Notes under the pieces: model-generated
Told to the model about the DNA's origin: nothing
The model's database searches: none
Seen by the model: only the letters and a program-made list of their open reading frames with translations
Part shown: positions 12,656 to 16,332 of the stretch, piece after piece
How positions within the stretch are numbered: the stretch's first letter is position 1
Layout of the letters: each line of letters opens with the position of its first letter
Program-made: the position numbers and the translations under genes
Source of the DNA: Chloroflexia bacterium
GTDB taxonomy: Bacteria > Chloroflexota > Chloroflexia > QHBQ01 > JADMIH01
Assembly: GCA_025927935.1 (NCBI GenBank)
Contig: JAICKM010000060.1
Location: 1-16,332, forward strand
Direction: 5' to 3'
DNA: 16,332 nt

Positions 12656-13348
12656 ATGGACTACCAACTCGTCCGCACGGACTCGGGAACCCGCAGATCT
12701 TCCTGGCTGCTGTATGGGGGCCTGCTCGGCCCCGTCCTCTTCACGCTCGTCTACCTGATCGAGGGCGCCACCCGGCCCGGCTACGATCCCTGGCGGCAGA
12801 CGATCAGCGCGTTGAGCCTGAGCGATCAGGGCTGGATGCAGATCGGTAACTTCCTCGTCTCCGGGCTGCTTATCCTCGGTTTCGCCGCCGGGTTGCGGCT
12901 CGTCTGGCCGCACGGCAAGGGCGCAACGTGGGGGCCGCTGCTGATCGCGGTGGTTGGGGTGGGCCTCATCCTCGCGGGCGTCTTCGTGACCGACCCGGCC
13001 CTGGGCTACCCGCCGGGGACGCCGCCCGGCCCCGCCGCGACCACGACCCTGCACGGGACCATCCATTTTATCGGCGGCGCGATCAGCGTCTTCGCCGGTC
13101 TACCCGCGGCCTGCATCGTCCTGGCGCGCCGCTTCGCGGGCGATCCGGCGTGGCGGGGCTGGGCGGCCTACTCGCTCGGCACGGCGGTGGTCATGGTGGG
13201 TTGCTTCGTGGCCTTCGCCGTGATGGCGTCGGGCAGTGGGCCGGGGGGCCTGTTCGAGCGGCTCTCCCTCAGCGTGGGCCTGGTCTGGGTTGCGCTGCTG
13301 GCGATCCGGCTGCTGCGCCCGGGCGCCGCCCTCACCACCCGACCCTAG
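12656..13348 (+). CDS. DUF998-type six-helix membrane protein
   Basis: A 230-residue protein with six predicted transmembrane helices (about 16-36, 61-82, 93-112, 133-157, 168-190, 200-220). The loop after helix 1, RPGYDPWRQTISALSLSDQGWMQIGNF, and the later VTDPALGYPPG and LHGTIHFIGG patterns match DUF998 family membrane proteins, whose function is unknown. The ribosome site AAAGGA precedes ATG 12656 by about eight bases. It follows the multicopper oxidase by 63 bases without an obvious promoter or terminator, so co-transcription is likely. Confidence 0.88.
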   Translation: MDYQLVRTDSGTRRSSWLLYGGLLGPVLFTLVYLIEGATRPGYDPWRQTISALSLSDQGWMQIGNFLVSGLLILGFAAGLRLVWPHGKGATWGPLLIAVVGVGLILAGVFVTDPALGYPPGTPPGPAATTTLHGTIHFIGGAISVFAGLPAACIVLARRFAGDPAWRGWAAYSLGTAVVMVGCFVAFAVMASGSGPGGLFERLSLSVGLVWVALLAIRLLRPGAALTTRP

Positions 13349-13397
13349 ACGGGATGGATCAGATCCGCAGACGCGTCCCTACCGGCTGCGATTGCGC

Positions 13398-13403
13398 TAT
13401 GCT
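13398..13403 (+). promoter_or_regulatory. Possible -10 element (TATGCT) before the second polytopic protein
   Basis: TATGCT lies 44 bases upstream of ATG 13447 in the context GCGCTATGCT, nearly the same as at 10514-10523 upstream of the multicopper oxidase. No good -35 is seen. An in-frame ATG lies within it (13399), but starting there would add 16 basic residues and has no ribosome site. Confidence 0.3.
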
Positions 13404-13446
13404 TAAGCGGCGGTCGAGTTTCGAGCAAAGAAGGGCGGTTCCTGCT

Positions 13447-14211
13447 ATGACAACTGTCGCTACACCATCTGCGCCGGACGGTGGCACCCAACCGGCCTAT
13501 CGCCTCTTGCAGGCCGGCATCCTGGCCGCGTGCATCCTGGTCGCCCCATTGGTCATGGCATCCTGGTTTGCGCTGTGCCCGGAATATGGCAATCCAGGGT
13601 GTCCCGATACCTCGAACCCGCTCGGCACCCTGGTGGCCTACCGCGCCGCCCCACCGATCTTGTTGCAGATATTCCTGTGGCTCAACGTGCTGGTGCCCTA
13701 CCTGTTCCCGATGGGCTATCTGGCCCTCGGCCTTGTGGCGATGCGGCGCGCGCCGGGGCTGGCCACGCTCGGCATCATCTGCGGCTGGCTAGGTAGCGCG
13801 CCCTGGGGGCTGGTTACCGACCGTAGCTTTCTGCTGGCGGCCCTGGCGAATAGGGGCAACGACCGATTCTCCGTCGACCTGATCACGCGCCTGAACCAGC
13901 ATCCGGCGTTCCTGCTGATGGCAACCGGCTGGTTCTTCGGCCACATGCTCGGCTATGTCCTGCTGGGTCTCGCGCTCGCGCGTGCCAAAGCCGTCCCGCG
14001 CTGGGCCGCCTACCTGCTGGTCGTGGCCGCTCCCGTGATGGGGCCGATCGCTTACGGGACGGGGCTGGGGCTGGTGCAGGTGCTTGGGTTTGTGCTGGTT
14101 TTCATCGGCAGCGTGCCCGCGGCCCGCGCCATGCTCAAGGGCGCCGCCACCGGAAGGGCGTCTGCCTCCCATGAGCAGCCGCAGGAGGCGGTGCTAGGTG
14201 CCGGCGGGTGA
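13447..14211 (+). CDS. Polytopic membrane protein of unknown function
   Basis: A 254-residue protein with about six or seven hydrophobic helices (about 21-42, 68-98, 103-125, 154-178, 184-205, 206-226). The first extracytoplasmic loop holds a cysteine pair (C44, C52: LCPEYGNPGCPD) that could form a disulphide or bind a metal. Conserved-looking features are GWFFGHMLGYVLLGLALARA and VPRWAAYLLV; I recognise the style (DUF4386-like membrane proteins) but cannot assign a family. The ribosome site is poor (AGAAGGGCGG ends about 10 bases before ATG 13447), so the start is uncertain; ATG 13399 is an alternative. It lies between the DUF998 gene and the sensor kinase. Confidence 0.8.
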   Translation: MTTVATPSAPDGGTQPAYRLLQAGILAACILVAPLVMASWFALCPEYGNPGCPDTSNPLGTLVAYRAAPPILLQIFLWLNVLVPYLFPMGYLALGLVAMRRAPGLATLGIICGWLGSAPWGLVTDRSFLLAALANRGNDRFSVDLITRLNQHPAFLLMATGWFFGHMLGYVLLGLALARAKAVPRWAAYLLVVAAPVMGPIAYGTGLGLVQVLGFVLVFIGSVPAARAMLKGAATGRASASHEQPQEAVLGAGG

Positions 14212-14227
14212 CGGGCCGGGCCGGAGG

Positions 14228-14261
14228 ATACCACCATTCCCCGGTGGCGATCTGGTGGTAT
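14228..14261 (+). promoter_or_regulatory. Inverted-repeat operator candidate overlapping the sensor-kinase promoter
   Basis: Perfect 9-bp arms ATACCACCA (14228-14236) and TGGTGGTAT (14253-14261) flank 16 bases. The right arm contains the TGG and first three bases of an extended -10, TGG-TATGAT (14256-14264). A bound dimer would cover the -35 to -10 region. As RNA it would form a 9-bp stem, but no T-tract follows (GATAGAATCGGGG), so an operator is preferred over a terminator for the upstream gene. Confidence 0.55.
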
Positions 14262-14264
14262 GAT
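14256..14264 (+). promoter_or_regulatory. Extended -10 promoter of the kinase-regulator operon
   Basis: TGG-TATGAT is an extended -10 (5/6 hexamer) 60 bases upstream of ATG 14325. The -35 at 17-base spacing (ATTCCC, 14236-14241) is poor, as expected for extended -10 or activator-dependent promoters. Confidence 0.5.
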
Positions 14265-14324
14265 AGAATCGGGGAACGGGCGCGAGGGTAGCGGATCATA
14301 GGGCGACGGCGATAGGAGCGCACG

Positions 14325-15911
14325 ATGGAAACCACACCGGGCAACGGACGAACGCGCCTCCAGAGCACCGCGAGGCCGGACCCGGCTTCCTTGCGCTGGT
14401 CGGGCTTGCAATTCCGCATGACCCTATCGTACACGTTGATGACGGTCGCGGCCGTACTGACACTGGAAGTCCTGCTGGGTGGCGCCATCTGGGCGCTGCT
14501 GACCTATAGCTCGCTGGCTGACGACGAGTTTACGCGCAGCGCGACCGAGACGGCACAATTGTATGCTCTGGCGGCGGCGGTGCAGGCCGGCGGGCCTACC
14601 CTCGACTCGCGCACCACGTTGGAGCCGGGCCGGCCCGCATCCATTACTCTGACCGACCAGAATCGGCCTGGCGGCGCCCTCGCCATCTCTTACATCGCCG
14701 GCACCCCGCCCGATCCGCAAGACGCGACCTTTGTGCTGGTGATCGGCCCGGATGGGCGCGTCGTCGCCAGTTCCTTCCCGGCGTGGTATCCGCCCGGCAC
14801 GGTGGTCGCTGCGCTGCCCGTACAAACGGCACCCGTGCAGGCGGCGCTGGTGGGTACGGCAGGGACAGCCGCGATCGCGACGGGGCAGGGCCGGGTGGCC
14901 TATGCCGCCCAGCCGGTGCGCAGCCGCGAGGGGCAGGTTCTCGGCGCGGTCTATGTCCAGGTGCCCAAGTTTCCCGGCGACATGCTGCTGTGGGGGTTCG
15001 CGCGGGGCTGGATTGCCAGCGGCGTCTTCTGGCTGCTGCTGATGCTGCCCCTCGGCGCCCTATTCGGGCTGCTCACCACGCGCGAACTGGTCCGGCGGTT
15101 GCGCCATCTGGTCGCCGTCACGACCCGCTTCGCGGACGGCGATCTGGACCAGCGGGTGCCGGTCTCGCGGCGGGACGAAGTGGGGCAACTGGAGGAGCGG
15201 TTTAACCGTATGGCGGAACAACTGGTGGCAAGTATCGACCAGCGCCAGGCGCTGGCCGGGCAGAACGCACGCCTGGCCGAACGGTCGCGCCTCGCCCGCG
15301 ATCTGCACGACAGCGTCAAGCAGCAGGCTTTCGCCGTGTCCATGCAGTTGGGTGCCGCGCTGGCCCTGTTCGACCAGGACCGCGAGGCAGCGCGGCGGCA
15401 TCTGCGCGACGCCGAGCAACTGGCCTATCATGTGCAACAAGAACTGGCCGGGCTGATCCAGGAGTTGCGCCCGCTGGCGTTGCAGGATAAGCGGCTGGCC
15501 GGGGCGCTGCGCGACTATGTGCCCGCGTGGAGCCGCCAGTACGGCATCGCCGCCGAGTTAGAAGTCGCCGGGGCCGACGGTCTGCCGCCGGTGGTCGAGG
15601 AGGCGCTCTGGCGGGTCACGCAAGAAGCCCTGTCCAACATTGCCCGGCATAGCGCGGCGCGGGCGGTCCAGGTCACGCTGGCCGACGGGGACGGCCCGGC
15701 CCGGCTGACGATCACCGACAATGGCCGGGGCTTTGATCCTGGCGCGGGCGCCGGCGCGGGCGTCGGTCTGCATTCGATGCGCGAGCGCATGGAGGCGCTC
15801 GGCGGCACGATCCGCGTGGAGAGCCGCGCGGGGGCGGGCACGCGCATCACAGCGGAGTGCCCCGCCGCGGTGCCGGATGGGGCGGAGCCGCAGGCCGGAA
15901 AGGAGCGCTAG
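14325..15911 (+). CDS. NarL/LiaS-type sensor histidine kinase (HAMP, HisKA_3, HATPase)
   Basis: A 528-residue membrane kinase. TM1 at about 34-60, an extracytoplasmic sensor region at about 62-222 (predicted PAS/Cache-like, including FVLVIGPDGRVVASS and GAVYVQVPK), TM2 at about 229-250, HAMP at about 251-305 (ADGDLDQRVPVSRRDEVGQL). The HisKA_3 dimerisation helix holds the phospho-acceptor H328 (RSRLARDLHDSVKQQAF), and the HATPase domain at about 425-512 has N438 (EALSNIARHS), D465 (DNGRGFD) and GVGLHSMRERMEALGG. Start ATG 14325 has AGGAG six bases upstream. The signal is unknown. The response regulator starts four bases after its stop, so the two form one operon. Confidence 0.95.
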   Translation: METTPGNGRTRLQSTARPDPASLRWSGLQFRMTLSYTLMTVAAVLTLEVLLGGAIWALLTYSSLADDEFTRSATETAQLYALAAAVQAGGPTLDSRTTLEPGRPASITLTDQNRPGGALAISYIAGTPPDPQDATFVLVIGPDGRVVASSFPAWYPPGTVVAALPVQTAPVQAALVGTAGTAAIATGQGRVAYAAQPVRSREGQVLGAVYVQVPKFPGDMLLWGFARGWIASGVFWLLLMLPLGALFGLLTTRELVRRLRHLVAVTTRFADGDLDQRVPVSRRDEVGQLEERFNRMAEQLVASIDQRQALAGQNARLAERSRLARDLHDSVKQQAFAVSMQLGAALALFDQDREAARRHLRDAEQLAYHVQQELAGLIQELRPLALQDKRLAGALRDYVPAWSRQYGIAAELEVAGADGLPPVVEEALWRVTQEALSNIARHSAARAVQVTLADGDGPARLTITDNGRGFDPGAGAGAGVGLHSMRERMEALGGTIRVESRAGAGTRITAECPAAVPDGAEPQAGKER

Positions 15912-15915
15912 ACCG

Positions 15916-16332
15916 ATGACCGAGCGGATCAGCGTGCTCATTGTGGACGATCATGATGTGGTGCGGCAAGGCATCCGCGCCTTCCTGGCGACTCAACCCG
16001 ATCTGGAGATTGTCGGCGAGGCGGCTTCCGGCGATGAAGCGATCCGGCTGGCGCAAGAGCATATCCCCGATGTTGTGCTCATGGACCTGGTGATGCCGGG
16101 CATGAACGGGGTGGAGGCCACGCGGGCGGTCAAGCGCGTCAGCCCGCGCAGCCAGATCGTCGTCCTGACCTCCTACCACGAAGACGAGCATATCTTCCCC
16201 GCCCTGCGGGCCGGGGCGCTGTCATATACGCTTAAGGACATCCGCTCAGCGGAACTGGCCGTGATTGTCCGCCAGGCGGCGCGGGGCGAGTCGGTGCTGC
16301 ACCCGCAGGTGGCGACGCGCGTGATCCGGGAG
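15916..16332 (+). CDS. NarL/FixJ-type response regulator, 3'-truncated by the window edge
   Basis: The first 139 codons are present and the frame is open at the window end. The receiver domain is complete: D11/D12 (VDDH), phospho-acceptor D57 ([11 protein letters not shown]), T85 (VVLTSY) and K107 (YTLKD). The following helix ([21 protein letters not shown]) is the usual linker before a LuxR-type helix-turn-helix, which would lie beyond 16332 (inference). ATG 15916 has AAAGGAG about ten bases upstream, inside the kinase gene end. Cognate partner of the upstream kinase. It could bind the inverted repeat at 14228-14261 (autoregulation), but this is untested. Confidence 0.95.
   Translation, partial: MTERISVLIVDDHDVVRQGIRAFLATQPDLEIVGEAASGDEAIRLAQEHIPDVVLMDLVMPGMNGVEATRAVKRVSPRSQIVVLTSYHEDEHIFPALRAGALSYTLKDIRSAELAVIVRQAARGESVLHPQVATRVIRE

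Noticed and set aside
11405..13066. 553-codon open frame on the minus strand
   Set aside because: It lies antisense to the multicopper oxidase and DUF998 genes, whose motifs are unmistakable. Its translation is Arg/Gly/Ala/His-rich with no recognisable domain, a usual artefact of GC-rich coding DNA.
12928..13446. Long upstream extension of the 13447 membrane protein
   Set aside because: The first part overlaps the DUF998 gene in another frame and has Arg/Gly-rich shadow composition. The membrane protein starts at 13447 or at most 13399.

Overview
This 16.3 kb window is GC-rich chromosomal DNA, dense with genes whose codons mostly end in G or C. It most likely comes from a member of the Chloroflexota (inference, moderate confidence). 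The reasons are a large VanW-domain membrane protein, an FhaA/FhaB pair, multi-domain secreted proteins with an 'ERRVLTY...VEMGN.G.HY..WRYGG' segment that I associate with this phylum, and Gram-positive-type signals (strong AGGAGG ribosome sites, TATAAT/TATGAT -10 elements). No rRNA, tRNA, CRISPR array, insertion sequence or origin was seen.

Layout. (1) 1-1883, minus: 3'-truncated secreted clan GH-A glycoside hydrolase with an excellent promoter at 1993-2021. (2) 2249-2650, plus: stand-alone response-regulator receiver protein closed by a textbook terminator at 2700-2728. (3) 2651-3133: intergenic region with possible promoters. (4) 3134-3340, plus: 68-residue membrane peptide. (5) About 3400-4640: a stretch of visibly lower GC. 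It holds a putative leader peptide (3457-3549), an unrecognised membrane protein (3546-4070) with an unusual frame arrangement, a repeat-bearing spacer, and a small minus-strand protein of the family usually labelled 'ADP-ribosylation/crystallin J1' (4264-4638). (6) 4678-7640, minus: NUDIX hydrolase and VanW protein, joined by a one-base stop/start overlap. (7) 7812-9646, minus: FhaA, FhaB and a signal-peptide/Ig-like/TM protein in a tight operon. (8) 9783-10397, minus: HD-domain phosphohydrolase, apparently with a leaderless mRNA. (9) 10586-14211, plus: a multicopper oxidase fused to a five-helix membrane domain, a DUF998-type membrane protein, and another polytopic membrane protein. (10) 14325-16332, plus: NarL-type sensor kinase and its response regulator, the latter cut by the window end.

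How the parts may work together. Blocks 6 and 7 look like one cell-envelope module: FHA proteins that read phosphothreonine lie next to a membrane protein with a long proline/alanine-rich cytoplasmic tail and an extracytoplasmic VanW/peptidoglycan-associated region. No Ser/Thr kinase or phosphatase is visible here. Blocks 9 and 10 may be a copper-enzyme/membrane-protein cassette with its own two-component system. The kinase promoter carries a perfect 9-bp inverted repeat that overlaps its -10 element, the best candidate operator in the window.

Limits: all assignments come from reading motifs and translations by eye, and no database search was possible. Domain names rest on recognised motifs. 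The weakest gene calls are in the low-GC stretch.
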